A stretch of DNA of 64,000 nt from the NCBI GenBank assembly GCA_965202795.1, contig OZ241848.1, forward strand, positions 1,302,001 through 1,366,000. The letters run 5' to 3'. Positions within the stretch are counted from its first letter, which is position 1; each line of letters starts with the position of its first letter. The DNA is from JACOND01 sp965202795 (GTDB lineage Bacteria > Bdellovibrionota > Bdellovibrionia > Bdellovibrionales > UBA1609). The translations under genes and the position numbers were made by a program. Below, piece after piece: positions 24,138 through 32,703 of the stretch. The notes under the pieces were generated by a model. The model had not been told where the DNA came from. It did no database searches and saw only the letters and a list, made by a program, of their open reading frames with translations.

Positions 24138-25336
24138 GCGGGGCGAAAGCTGTGCCTGAAGAAAAAAACACAAAAAAAACCGCTCAGGACATTATCGGGC
24201 CTGAGCAGACTGATTCCCGAACGGATTTCAGGATTGGCGGCAGCCCAGATCCTGGCGCCAGCCCCGGCGAAAATCTTGAAAGCAAAAGGCCTGGCCCCGC
24301 CGCCCCGCCCGAACAAAGCGGGCCTGACAATTCCAGAGCGGGAGAGGCCGGGTCTGCCCCGCCCGGCCCCAGCGGTTATCCCCCATTAAACGAGGGGCCG
24401 GAGGCCTGGGAGGGCAAAACTGTTATCAGCTCTGAGAACACAAAAGGGACCACTGTCAGCCAGGCCCGCCGGGCCAGGGAGGCTCCGCCCTCTCTGCTTC
24501 TTCTGGCCGGCCCTGATGACCTTATTGGGTTTTCCTGGCCTTTGCTGAAGGAAAAAACATCTGTCGGCCGCTCCCGCAGCCTCTCTGACATCAGCATAAG
24601 CTGCAGCAAACTGAGCAAAGCCCATTTTCAAATCATAAAAGAGAGCGAAAAATTTTACATTGCCGACCTGGATTCCACAAACAAAACCCTGGTGAATGAA
24701 AAGCTTTTGGAGCCTTATAAAAAAGCCTCTTTGGATCCGGGAAGCCTGATTCAGGCCAGCCAGCTGATTTTTAAGTTTTTGCCGGCGGGGAGCCTGGAGA
24801 TCGCCGCCGCCCGGCAGACGCTGAACAAGGCGCAGACCGATCCTTTGACCGGGGCGGGCAACCGCCAGTCTCTTAAAATCAAGGCCCTGGAGTATTTTCA
24901 CTCCAGAGACAGCTTAAGCCTTATTGTTTTTGACATTGATGACTTTAAGCCCATAAACGATGAAATGGGGCACCTGGCCGGAGATTATGTTTTAAGGGAA
25001 ATGTCAAAAATTATTATGGACATGATACGGGAGGGGGATATGTTTTTTCGCTATGGAGGGGATGAGTTTTGCCTTTTGACTCCAAATGACGAAAAGGAGG
25101 CAAAAAAAATTGCCCGGCGGATTCAAAATTCTGTTGAAAGCCGGGGTTTTTCCTTTAAGGGGAAGAGTTTTAACGCGCGCATATCCACAGGCGTTTCAGA
25201 GCGGCGGCCGGAGGATAAAAAATGGGAGGAGATTTATTACCGGGCGGATCAGCTGTCGTATCAGGCCAAGCGCCTCCGAAAGGCGCGCGGAAAAGAAGCC
25301 GGCGGGGGGCAGGCGCCCCGCGGCGGCGGGGCTTGA
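24134..25336 (+). CDS. FHA-GGDEF diguanylate cyclase (DgcB-like)
   Basis: 400 residues, likely starting at a TTG that overlaps the previous stop (TTGA). Residues 1-130 are Pro/Gly-rich. The FHA domain follows at about 135-220: SVGRSRSLSDISIS, KLSKAHFQI, DLDSTNKTLVN, a phosphothreonine-binding fold. The GGDEF domain (about 235-390) keeps LTGAGNR, VFDIDDFKPINDEMGHLAGD and the active-site RYGGDEF, so it should make cyclic di-GMP. The order FHA then GGDEF is that of DgcB in Bdellovibrio bacteriovorus, which is needed for prey invasion. Whether this protein does the same is inference. Confidence 0.85.
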   Translation: MSGAKAVPEEKNTKKTAQDIIGPEQTDSRTDFRIGGSPDPGASPGENLESKRPGPAAPPEQSGPDNSRAGEAGSAPPGPSGYPPLNEGPEAWEGKTVISSENTKGTTVSQARRAREAPPSLLLLAGPDDLIGFSWPLLKEKTSVGRSRSLSDISISCSKLSKAHFQIIKESEKFYIADLDSTNKTLVNEKLLEPYKKASLDPGSLIQASQLIFKFLPAGSLEIAAARQTLNKAQTDPLTGAGNRQSLKIKALEYFHSRDSLSLIVFDIDDFKPINDEMGHLAGDYVLREMSKIIMDMIREGDMFFRYGGDEFCLLTPNDEKEAKKIARRIQNSVESRGFSFKGKSFNARISTGVSERRPEDKKWEEIYYRADQLSYQAKRLRKARGKEAGGGQAPRGGGA

Positions 25337-25432
25337 CTTTTCTAAAAAAAACCCCATGATCTGTGTTTTGCGGTTTTTCGGAGCTTCTTTGACTGATTTT
25401 GCTGATTTTCAGCCGCGGCGGCGGGGCAGATT

Positions 25433-26401
25433 TTGGACGATTCATCAAATAAAAATTCAGGCGGGGGCCGCAGGGGCGGGCGGGGAAAGCCGCCCAAAAG
25501 GAGGCGGCCGCCTAAAAAAGCTCTGGCGCGGGGGCGGGGCCTTGCGGATCATTCCCCTCAGGAGGCCGGAGAGGAAAATGTTAAAGGCCTGGAGATGGTC
25601 ATCCTGCAGCGCGAAAAGCCCTCTGCGGATCATTCCCCTCAGGCCGGCGGGGAAAACGCCCAGTGGGGCGAGGCGCTTGTCAGGGTCTGGCTGCCCTGCC
25701 CCTTTATCCATATAGTTCTTGCCATTCTGGCTTTCCGCTGGCTGATTATGGAGCCTTATGTGATTCCCTCAGGGAGCATGATTCCCAGTCTTTTGATCCA
25801 TGATCATATTGTCGTCAACAAGCTGGCCTACGGCATCCGCTATCCCTTTTCCGAAAGGTTTATATGGCAGCGCGCCATGCCTGAAAGGGGCGATGTTGTG
25901 GTGTTTCGCTCCATGGAGGACAGAAAATTCATGGTCAAAAGGGTCATTGGCCTTCCTGGAGAGACCGTTTTTTTGGATGAGGGGGGGCAGGTTTGGATCA
26001 ACAGCCAAAAGCTGCCGCGCTCGCTCATAAAAAACCCCAAAACAGCCGCGGGCTTTTACTCTGTCAGCGAGAGGAGCCTTGGGGCCAGCTACGACGACTA
26101 TCAGTTTGCTCTGGAGGAGGGGGCTTCAGGCCGCCGCCACCGGGTCATTTACAGAGAGTCCCCCTCTTATTTTCGCGGCGAGACCCAGGTCTATGAGGTT
26201 CCTGAGGGCCATGTTTTTGTCCTTGGGGACAACAGGGACGCCTCGCGGGACAGCCGGTCATGGGGATCTCTCCCCGCAAGGCATATTATGGGCCGGGCTT
26301 TTGGGATTTTTCTGAGCTGCGAGGAAACCGCTTTTTCCGTCAGGTTTTTATGCAAGCCGAATTTTATGCGCTGGGGGCGGATGTTTCGCGGCATAAAATG
26401 A
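25433..26401 (+). CDS. lepB: Signal peptidase I
   Basis: 322 residues if started at the TTG at 25433; the first 85 are basic and Gly-rich and could be shorter (alternative ATG at 25595). A membrane helix (FIHIVLAILAFRWLIM) precedes the catalytic serine in PSGSMIPSL, then the lysine in FMVKRVIGLPGE, and the late GDNRDASRDSR box. It removes signal peptides from exported proteins at the inner membrane. The N-terminal extension contains a direct DNA repeat (GCGGATCATTCCCCTCAGG at 25542 and 25624). It lies directly before ftsH. Confidence 0.92.
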   Translation: MDDSSNKNSGGGRRGGRGKPPKRRRPPKKALARGRGLADHSPQEAGEENVKGLEMVILQREKPSADHSPQAGGENAQWGEALVRVWLPCPFIHIVLAILAFRWLIMEPYVIPSGSMIPSLLIHDHIVVNKLAYGIRYPFSERFIWQRAMPERGDVVVFRSMEDRKFMVKRVIGLPGETVFLDEGGQVWINSQKLPRSLIKNPKTAAGFYSVSERSLGASYDDYQFALEEGASGRRHRVIYRESPSYFRGETQVYEVPEGHVFVLGDNRDASRDSRSWGSLPARHIMGRAFGIFLSCEETAFSVRFLCKPNFMRWGRMFRGIK

Positions 26402-26462
26402 TAAAAAGAGATTCTGGATTTTTCCGCCCCGGCGGGCTATGCTGTTGAAGGAGGCGCGCAAT

Positions 26463-28652
26463 ATGAAACAGGCCAAACCCAGCTCCCGCAAGACATTTCT
26501 GATTTGGGCGGCGGTCATCGCCCTGGGGGTTCTGTTTTTTAAATTTTACGAAAAAAGACAGACGCGCATGGCCGAGGGCTTCAGCTATCCGAAATTTCTG
26601 GAAGCCCTTGAAAAAAACCACATTGTCAAAGACAGCATTGTCTTCAACACTGTCTCTCAGGAAATCAGAGGCAAATTGAACGAGGACGGGCGGAAAGTCC
26701 ACAAAGGCTCTGATTTTGTTATTCAGGGCAATGTGAGCGACAAGGGCTTTGAAATACTGCAGGCCAAGGGGATCACCCCCGCTTACTCCAACAAGGACAA
26801 AAATTTCTGGCCCGCCGTTCTTTTGACCTGGGCCCCCTTTATATTGTTTATCGGGATCATTGTGTTTTTTATGCGCCAGCTGCAGATGGGGAGCGGAAAG
26901 GCTTTTTCCTTCGGCAAAAGCCGCGCCCGCCTGGTCATGGGCAGGGGCAAGGCCAGCTTTAAGGATGTGGCCGGGGTGGAGGAGGCCAAAGAGGAGCTGA
27001 GGGAGATTGTCCAGTTTCTGAAAAACCCCAAAAAATTCACAAAGCTTGGCGGGGAGATCCCCAAAGGAGTCCTTTTAATAGGCCCGCCCGGCACAGGGAA
27101 AACCCTTTTGGCAAAAGCTGTGGCGGGGGAGGCCAAAGTCCCCTTTTTCAGCATCTCCGGATCTGATTTTGTGGAGATGTTTGTGGGGGTGGGGGCCTCG
27201 CGGGTGAGGGACTTGTTTGCGCAGGGGAGGAAAAACTCCCCCTGCCTGATTTTTATGGATGAGATTGACGCTGTGGGCCGCCGCCGCGGGGCCGGCCTGG
27301 GCGGCGGCCATGACGAAAGGGAGCAGACTTTGAACCAGCTGCTGGTTGAGATGGACGGCTTTGAAAGCAAGCTGGGGATCATTATGATCGCGGCCACCAA
27401 CAGGCCGGATGTTCTGGATCCGGCGCTTCTCCGGCCGGGCCGGTTTGACCGCCGGGTTGTTGTGAGCCTCCCTGATCAAAAGGGGAGAGAGCAGATTTTA
27501 AAAGTCCACACAAAGGGCACGCCGATCTCCTCTCTTGCGGATTTAAAGAAAATCGCGCGGGGGACGCCTGGATTTTCCGGGGCTGATCTGAAAAACCTTA
27601 TCAATGAGGCGAGCCTTATGGCCGCCTTCAAAAACAAGCTCAATGTGGAAATGGAGGACCTGGAGCGGGCCAGGGACAAGGTCATGATGGGCTCTGAGCG
27701 CAAGTCATTTCTTATGAGCGAAAAAGACAAAAAAATCACCGCCTATCACGAGGCGGGCCATGCCGTTGTGGGAATGAGCCTGCCGCTTTTGGACACGGTT
27801 CATAAAGTGACCATTGTCCCAAGGGGCATGGCCTTGGGCGTCACCCAGACCCTTCCCAAGGAGGATCTGCTGAACATGAGCGTGGAAAAGGCCAAAAACA
27901 CCCTCTCTTTTTTGTTTGGGGGCCGCGCCGCGGAAGAGGAAATATTCAAGGACTTTACCAGCGGCGCCAGCAATGACATTGAGAAGGCGACAGATCTGGC
28001 CAGAAGCATGGTGAGCGAGTGGGGAATGAGCGCCAAGCTGGGGCCTCTGTTTTTTGGATCAAAGCCGGAAGAGGTTTTTATTGGCAGGGACTACCGCAAA
28101 GTCCGCAGCTATTCAGAGGAGATTGCAAGGGAGCTTGACAGCGAAGTCCGCCAGCTGATTAACAGCGCCTACGAGAAGGCAAAAAAAATCATCAGGGAGA
28201 AAATCAAGCAGCTCCACATCATGGCGCAGGCTCTGCTGGATTTTGAGACCATTGACTCCCAGGAAGTGGACATGATTATGAAGGGGAAAAACCTTTCCGA
28301 CCTAAAAGATTACCGCAGCAGCGTTTCAGAAAAAATCAAAGCGGACAGAAAAGCCAGCAGCAAAAAGAGCGCCGCCGCCGCTAAAAGAAAAAAATCCGCG
28401 GCGCGGAAGAAACAACTCCCTGCCTGGAAGCCGGCCCGGCCGCCGGCAGGCAAACGGACAGCTGCGGAAAGACAGGCGAACGCAAGAAGGCTGGCGGAGG
28501 CCCTGCGGGCGAAAGACTTGCGGGAGGCAGACAAAGCGGCCGCTGGCAAGCCGGCGGCGGCGAAAAAACCATCTTCGGCCCGAGACCCCGCCCGCGGCAA
28601 AAAGCCGTCTGCGGGCAAAAAGCCATCCCCTCCCAGCGCGCCGTCCCCCTGA
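26463..28652 (+). CDS. ftsH: ATP-dependent zinc metalloprotease FtsH
   Basis: About 729 residues from the ATG at 26463, which has GAAGGAGGCGC upstream. Order: membrane helix, short periplasmic part (SYPKFLEALEKNHI), second helix (WAPFILFIGIIVFFM), AAA domain with GPPGTGKT, FMDEIDAVGRRRG and the second region of homology ATNRPDVLDPALLRPGRFD, then the protease with HEAGHAVVG and the distal Asp region. It degrades membrane and regulatory proteins. The last 110 residues are an unusual Lys/Ala/Pro tail (KKSAAAAKRKKSAARKK) beyond the family's normal end. Confidence 0.96.
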   Translation: MKQAKPSSRKTFLIWAAVIALGVLFFKFYEKRQTRMAEGFSYPKFLEALEKNHIVKDSIVFNTVSQEIRGKLNEDGRKVHKGSDFVIQGNVSDKGFEILQAKGITPAYSNKDKNFWPAVLLTWAPFILFIGIIVFFMRQLQMGSGKAFSFGKSRARLVMGRGKASFKDVAGVEEAKEELREIVQFLKNPKKFTKLGGEIPKGVLLIGPPGTGKTLLAKAVAGEAKVPFFSISGSDFVEMFVGVGASRVRDLFAQGRKNSPCLIFMDEIDAVGRRRGAGLGGGHDEREQTLNQLLVEMDGFESKLGIIMIAATNRPDVLDPALLRPGRFDRRVVVSLPDQKGREQILKVHTKGTPISSLADLKKIARGTPGFSGADLKNLINEASLMAAFKNKLNVEMEDLERARDKVMMGSERKSFLMSEKDKKITAYHEAGHAVVGMSLPLLDTVHKVTIVPRGMALGVTQTLPKEDLLNMSVEKAKNTLSFLFGGRAAEEEIFKDFTSGASNDIEKATDLARSMVSEWGMSAKLGPLFFGSKPEEVFIGRDYRKVRSYSEEIARELDSEVRQLINSAYEKAKKIIREKIKQLHIMAQALLDFETIDSQEVDMIMKGKNLSDLKDYRSSVSEKIKADRKASSKKSAAAAKRKKSAARKKQLPAWKPARPPAGKRTAAERQANARRLAEALRAKDLREADKAAAGKPAAAKKPSSARDPARGKKPSAGKKPSPPSAPSP

Positions 28653-28663
28653 CAGGCGGGGAT

Positions 28664-30064
28664 TCAGCCGGCCGGATCGGCATAAATTTTTGTGGGGTAG
28701 TTTTCGTCAAAACATGCGAGGCAGTAATCCCCCCTTCCTCCGCCTGCCGCCTTCAGAAGGGCCTCCTCTGAGAGATAGGCCAGCGAATCCGCGCCAATGG
28801 ATTTTCTTGTCTCCTCCGCGTTTTTGCTGGCGGCTGATATCAGCTGTTTTTTTTGCGGGGTGTCGACCCCATAATAGCAGGGCGCTTTGATGGGGGGCGA
28901 GGAGATCCGCAAATGGACCTCGCGGGCGCCGGCCTGCCTTAAAACCTCAATAAGCGAGCGGGAGGTTGTCCCCCTCACAATGGAATCATCCACCGCAGCC
29001 ACTCGTTTTCCCCTCACAAGGCGGGATATGGGGCTGAGCTTGATTTTAACCCGGAAATTTCTGACAGAAGGCGATGGATGGATAAACGTCCGGCCAATGT
29101 AATGGTTTCGGACAATGCCCATTTCATAAGGGAGGCCGCTCTCTCTGGCATAGCCCAGGGCGGCTGGGACTCCGCTGTCCGGGACAGGGATCACAAGATC
29201 GGCGGGGGCCGGATGCTCCCGCGCCAAAAGCGCGCCCATGAGTTTTCGCCTCTCATAGACATTTTGCCCGAAAACCATGCTGTCGGGGCGGGAAAAATAA
29301 ACATATTCAAAAATGCACTGAGCCTTTTTGTTTGAGGGGGGCAAACGCTCCGAGCGGAGCCCGCTTTTGCCCACAGTCAGAATTTCCCCCGGCTGGATCT
29401 CCCTTATAAGCCTGGCGCCTGTCAAATCAAAAGCGCATGTTTCGGAGGCCACAGCAAAGCCTCCGTCTTTTTTTCCCAGAACTAAAGGGCGAAAGCCCAG
29501 AGGGTCCCGCGCGGCGATCAAAGAGTCTTTTGTTAAAATGGCCAGGCTGAAGGCGCCCTCCATGGCGGCCAGCGAGCTTTTTAGGGCGCGGCTGAAGCTC
29601 CCGCCGCTTTTAGAGAGTTCTTTGGAGAGCAGGGGGAAAAGGCATTCTGTGTCGCTTTCCCCCTCCTTTTTTCCTTTTGTTTTTTCTGATTTTTCCTGTC
29701 CGCCGCCGCTGCTGAGGAGGCGGTGATTGACAATATTTCCGTTGTGAGAGACAGAGACCGGCCCAAAACCAGGAATCTCCCTTGTGAGAGGCTGAATGTT
29801 TTTTAATTCGCCGGAGCCTGTGGTGGAGTAGCGGGTGTGCCCGATGGCCGCGCGGCCCCGAAGCTCCCGCAGCTGATCTGCGGAGAACACATCTCCGACA
29901 AGGCCCGGAGCCTTTCGCTCCCGGCGCCGGCCCTCAAAAAGCGAGACAATTCCGGCGCCCTCCTGCCCCCGGTGCTGAAGCGCATACAGCCCCAGATAGG
30001 TCAGAAAGGCCGCCTCCGGGTGATTCCAAACAGCCATGACAGCGCATTTGTCTTTCCAGCTCAT
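28664..30064 (-). CDS. purF: Amidophosphoribosyltransferase
   Basis: 466 residues. First step of purine synthesis: PRPP and glutamine give phosphoribosylamine. A 6-residue propeptide precedes the nucleophile Cys7 (KCAVMAVWNHPEAA), followed by LYALQHRGQEGAGI. The PRPP loop is VAAVDDSIVRGTTSRSL. Cys residues in CYYGVD and CLACFDENYPT point to the Bacillus-type enzyme with an iron-sulphur cluster and propeptide cleavage. Length is normal. Convergent with ftsH, only 11 nt apart. Confidence 0.94.
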   Translation of the reverse strand: MSWKDKCAVMAVWNHPEAAFLTYLGLYALQHRGQEGAGIVSLFEGRRRERKAPGLVGDVFSADQLRELRGRAAIGHTRYSTTGSGELKNIQPLTREIPGFGPVSVSHNGNIVNHRLLSSGGGQEKSEKTKGKKEGESDTECLFPLLSKELSKSGGSFSRALKSSLAAMEGAFSLAILTKDSLIAARDPLGFRPLVLGKKDGGFAVASETCAFDLTGARLIREIQPGEILTVGKSGLRSERLPPSNKKAQCIFEYVYFSRPDSMVFGQNVYERRKLMGALLAREHPAPADLVIPVPDSGVPAALGYARESGLPYEMGIVRNHYIGRTFIHPSPSVRNFRVKIKLSPISRLVRGKRVAAVDDSIVRGTTSRSLIEVLRQAGAREVHLRISSPPIKAPCYYGVDTPQKKQLISAASKNAEETRKSIGADSLAYLSEEALLKAAGGGRGDYCLACFDENYPTKIYADPAG

Positions 30065-30210
30065 GAGTGTCTATGCTCCTGCGGGGCCAGTTAGCCGCCA
30101 TTTTCGCCAGCTGAAATTTTATGCCTGGAAAAGCCGGGCTGTCCAGCCGGATTCGCCTTTTTGATCTGTCATTTTTGCCAGCTGAAAGGCCTGGCGCTGC
30201 CGGCAAAAAT

Positions 30211-30774
30211 ATGGCAGACTGTGGGGATATGCGCGCGCCTCAGATTTTGTTTTTTGCGTTTTTTGCCCCGGCTGGAGGGGTTTGCGCCGCGGCGCTTCCG
30301 GCCCTGGCGGCTTTTTTTTGGCTGCCGCCGGCGGCCTTTGCGGCGGAGGCGCCGCCCGCCGGCATAGCCGCTCCCAAAGCTTCCGCCCCGTTTGCCGCGG
30401 AGGATCCGGCAAGGGCGCCCGCCTCGCAGACAAACAGCTACACAGCCAAGTGCGAAGCGAACTTTCGGAGCCTGTTTAAATGTTACAAAACCAGTTCGGA
30501 TTCCATTTTGCCCTGCATTCCAGGCTTTCAGAAAGAGGTTTCCGAAGCGGACAAGCTGTGGAATCAGCTTTCAGAAGGGGAGAAGAGCAAAATCAAAAGC
30601 TCTGCGGCAGCGGCTCAAAAAGACTTGAACAATATCGCCGCCAGCTCGCAGCGCTCTTTGACAGACTGTCTAAATAAAGGGGTGCTTTCCAAAGAAGCTT
30701 GTGAAGAGAGCGCGGCCATGATGGTAAGGAAAGCCCTTAGCCAAGAGCGGCTGGCAAAGATTTGCGGCGCCTGA
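30211..30774 (+). CDS. Secreted protein with paired Cys, unknown function
   Basis: About 187 residues from the ATG at 30211 (30229 is an alternative; neither has a clear ribosome site). A long Ala-rich signal region (LFFAFFAPAGGVC to FFWLPPAAFAAEA) ends at a likely AFA cleavage site, then a Pro/Ala linker. The mature part has five Cys in a helical context (AKCEANFRSLFKCYK, ILPCIPGFQ, LTDCLNKGVLSKEACEES). Disulphides in the periplasm are plausible. No family recognised. Confidence 0.6.
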   Translation: MADCGDMRAPQILFFAFFAPAGGVCAAALPALAAFFWLPPAAFAAEAPPAGIAAPKASAPFAAEDPARAPASQTNSYTAKCEANFRSLFKCYKTSSDSILPCIPGFQKEVSEADKLWNQLSEGEKSKIKSSAAAAQKDLNNIAASSQRSLTDCLNKGVLSKEACEESAAMMVRKALSQERLAKICGA

Positions 30775-30879
30775 GGCGCGCCTGCCGATCAGCCTTTCAA
30801 AAAAAAACCCTGACAGGCATTGTTTTTCTGGAATCATGGCATAATGACAGAGCGCCGGCGGCTTGTATGATAACAATCA

Positions 30880-30956
30880 TGGGATATAGCTCAGCTGGTT
30901 AGAGCGCTGCTTTGACATGGCAGAGGCCAGCGGTTCGAGTCCGCTTATCCCAGCCA
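30880..30956 (+). tRNA. tRNA-Val (anticodon GAC), CCA encoded
   Basis: Acceptor arms TGGGATA and TATCCCA pair fully. The D arm is GCTC...GAGC, the anticodon arm CTGCT-TTGACAT-GGCAG gives GAC, and the T arm is AGCGG-TTCGAGT-CCGCT. Discriminator G, then CCA at 30954-30956. Its last 12 nt are shared with the 3' end of the convergent nadE gene. Confidence 0.95.
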
Positions 30957-32669
30957 TTGTTTGGCATAAGCGATGGGCATTCGGCGGCCCTCTCCAAAAG
31001 CCAGCCCGCTGACCTTTAAAATGGGCGGCGCCTGGCGCCTTTTGAACTCGCTGCCTTCAAGCAGAGAGGCTATTTTTTTTTCTTCGGGGTTTTCGGGCCG
31101 GCCGCCATGAAGCGCCCGCTGCAAAAAAGGATCCAGCCTGGGATAGGGAGGCAGATCGCTGGAATCTTTTTGCCGCGGCGCCAGCTCAGCCGAAGGCTCC
31201 CGCGATAAGAGATCTTTGGGGAAAACAAATTGTTTTTTGCCCGCGCCCTTCGCGCCAGCGGCCCGCCGGTTAATATGTCTGGCCAGGCGATAGACTTCTG
31301 TTTTCCATAAGTCTCCAATGGGCAAAAGCCCTCCGGCAAGATCGCCGTAAAGAGAGCTGTAGCCCACAGACAGCTCGCTTTTGTTGCCGGTCCCCAACAG
31401 CAGGCTCCCAGACTCATTGCTTTCCGCCATAAGGGCCATCGCTCTGATCCGGGACTGAAGGTTTTGGCTGGTTAAAGGGTTTTGCGGGCCGGGGGATTTT
31501 AGGGGCGCGGGGAAAAAAACCCTCATGGCCGCTTCCCACAGGGGGGTGATGCTTGTTTCTGTGAGCTGAATGCCGAGGGTTTTGGCGGTTTTTTTGGCCA
31601 GGCGGCGGCTGATCTTCCGGGTGTAAGGGCCGGGAAGAAACATGGCATGGATGTTTTCCGGTCCCAGGGCCTCAGCGGCGAGACAAGCCGTCAGGGCCGA
31701 GTCAATCCCCCCGCTTAAGCCCAAAACCGCTTTGGAAAACCCCGTTTGGGAAAAAAACTCCTGAATGCCCAGCTTGATCGCCCGCCTTAGCTGCTCTTCC
31801 AGAGGCAGAAAAGGCCGGCGGATGATGCCCCGCGCGGATCTTGCCGGGCTGGCCGGCTTTTTTGCCGCAGAGGCAGCGGCCATGGGAAGAGTTAGATCCG
31901 GGAGATCAACAGCCGTCCAGTCAGGCTCAAAAAAAGCCCCCTGCCATCTTATATTCCCCTGGCTGTCAAGGATGAAGCTTCCGCCGTCAAAGATCAGCTC
32001 ATCCTGGCCCCCCGCCCGGTTGACATAAAAAAAAGGGCATTGGCATTGCCGGGTCAGGGCGCGGGCCTTTTCCAGACGGGCTTTTTGCTTTTCCGCTGTG
32101 TATGGGGAGCCGTTGAGGCAGAAAATGGCGCTGAAAGGCCTGCCGGCGCTTGTTTTGAGCTTTCCGGCCCGCCACATGTCCTCGCAGATCAGAACTTGAA
32201 ATGTTTTGCCTTTTTTTGTGAATGTGTTGTTTGAGATTTTTCCGGGGGCAAAGTACCGGGATTCGCAAAAAACCCCATCATCGGGCAAAAACTCTTTGGC
32301 GAAAAACAGGGGCATTTTGCGCTTTCCCCGGCTGTTTTTTTTCGGCTTGTGTTTTTTCAAAAGAAAAGCGCCGTTTTGAAGCCTCTGCCCCTTCTGGACC
32401 ATCCGGAAGGCTGGCAGCAGCAGAGCCGGAGCATGGGGGGGAAGGCCCTGGACAAGGCGGGTGATCTCCTTGTTTTGCCGCTCAATCAGCCGGCCCTGAA
32501 GCAGCAGATCTTTTGGGGGGTAGCCAAAAAGCCCCCCTTCGGGGAAAAGCAGCAAGTCCGCCGCGCCTTTGGATGTTTTGATGGTTTTTTGGATGAGCCG
32601 GGCGGCGGTTTTTCTGTTTTCCGCAAAATCCCCAAGGCCCCCCCGCATTTGCGCAACGGCGATTTTCAT
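30945..32669 (-). CDS. nadE: NAD+ synthetase, glutamine-dependent
   Basis: 574 residues from the ATG at 32669 (MKIAVAQMRGGLGDF); the open frame runs 31 codons further but without family similarity. It makes NAD+ from deamido-NAD+ with ammonia released from glutamine. The nitrilase-type domain (1-270) has the Glu in LLFPEGGLFGYPP, a Lys in FFAKEFLPD and Cys in LICEDMW. The synthetase domain has GLSGGIDSALTACLA and LLGTGNKSELSVGY. Residues 285-310 form an Ala-rich linker. The stop codon lies inside tRNA-Val on the other strand. Confidence 0.94.
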   Translation of the reverse strand: MKIAVAQMRGGLGDFAENRKTAARLIQKTIKTSKGAADLLLFPEGGLFGYPPKDLLLQGRLIERQNKEITRLVQGLPPHAPALLLPAFRMVQKGQRLQNGAFLLKKHKPKKNSRGKRKMPLFFAKEFLPDDGVFCESRYFAPGKISNNTFTKKGKTFQVLICEDMWRAGKLKTSAGRPFSAIFCLNGSPYTAEKQKARLEKARALTRQCQCPFFYVNRAGGQDELIFDGGSFILDSQGNIRWQGAFFEPDWTAVDLPDLTLPMAAASAAKKPASPARSARGIIRRPFLPLEEQLRRAIKLGIQEFFSQTGFSKAVLGLSGGIDSALTACLAAEALGPENIHAMFLPGPYTRKISRRLAKKTAKTLGIQLTETSITPLWEAAMRVFFPAPLKSPGPQNPLTSQNLQSRIRAMALMAESNESGSLLLGTGNKSELSVGYSSLYGDLAGGLLPIGDLWKTEVYRLARHINRRAAGAKGAGKKQFVFPKDLLSREPSAELAPRQKDSSDLPPYPRLDPFLQRALHGGRPENPEEKKIASLLEGSEFKRRQAPPILKVSGLAFGEGRRMPIAYAKQWLG

Positions 32670-32703
32670 AACTCTGCTTTTATAGCATACTGGCGGGGCC
32701 GGC

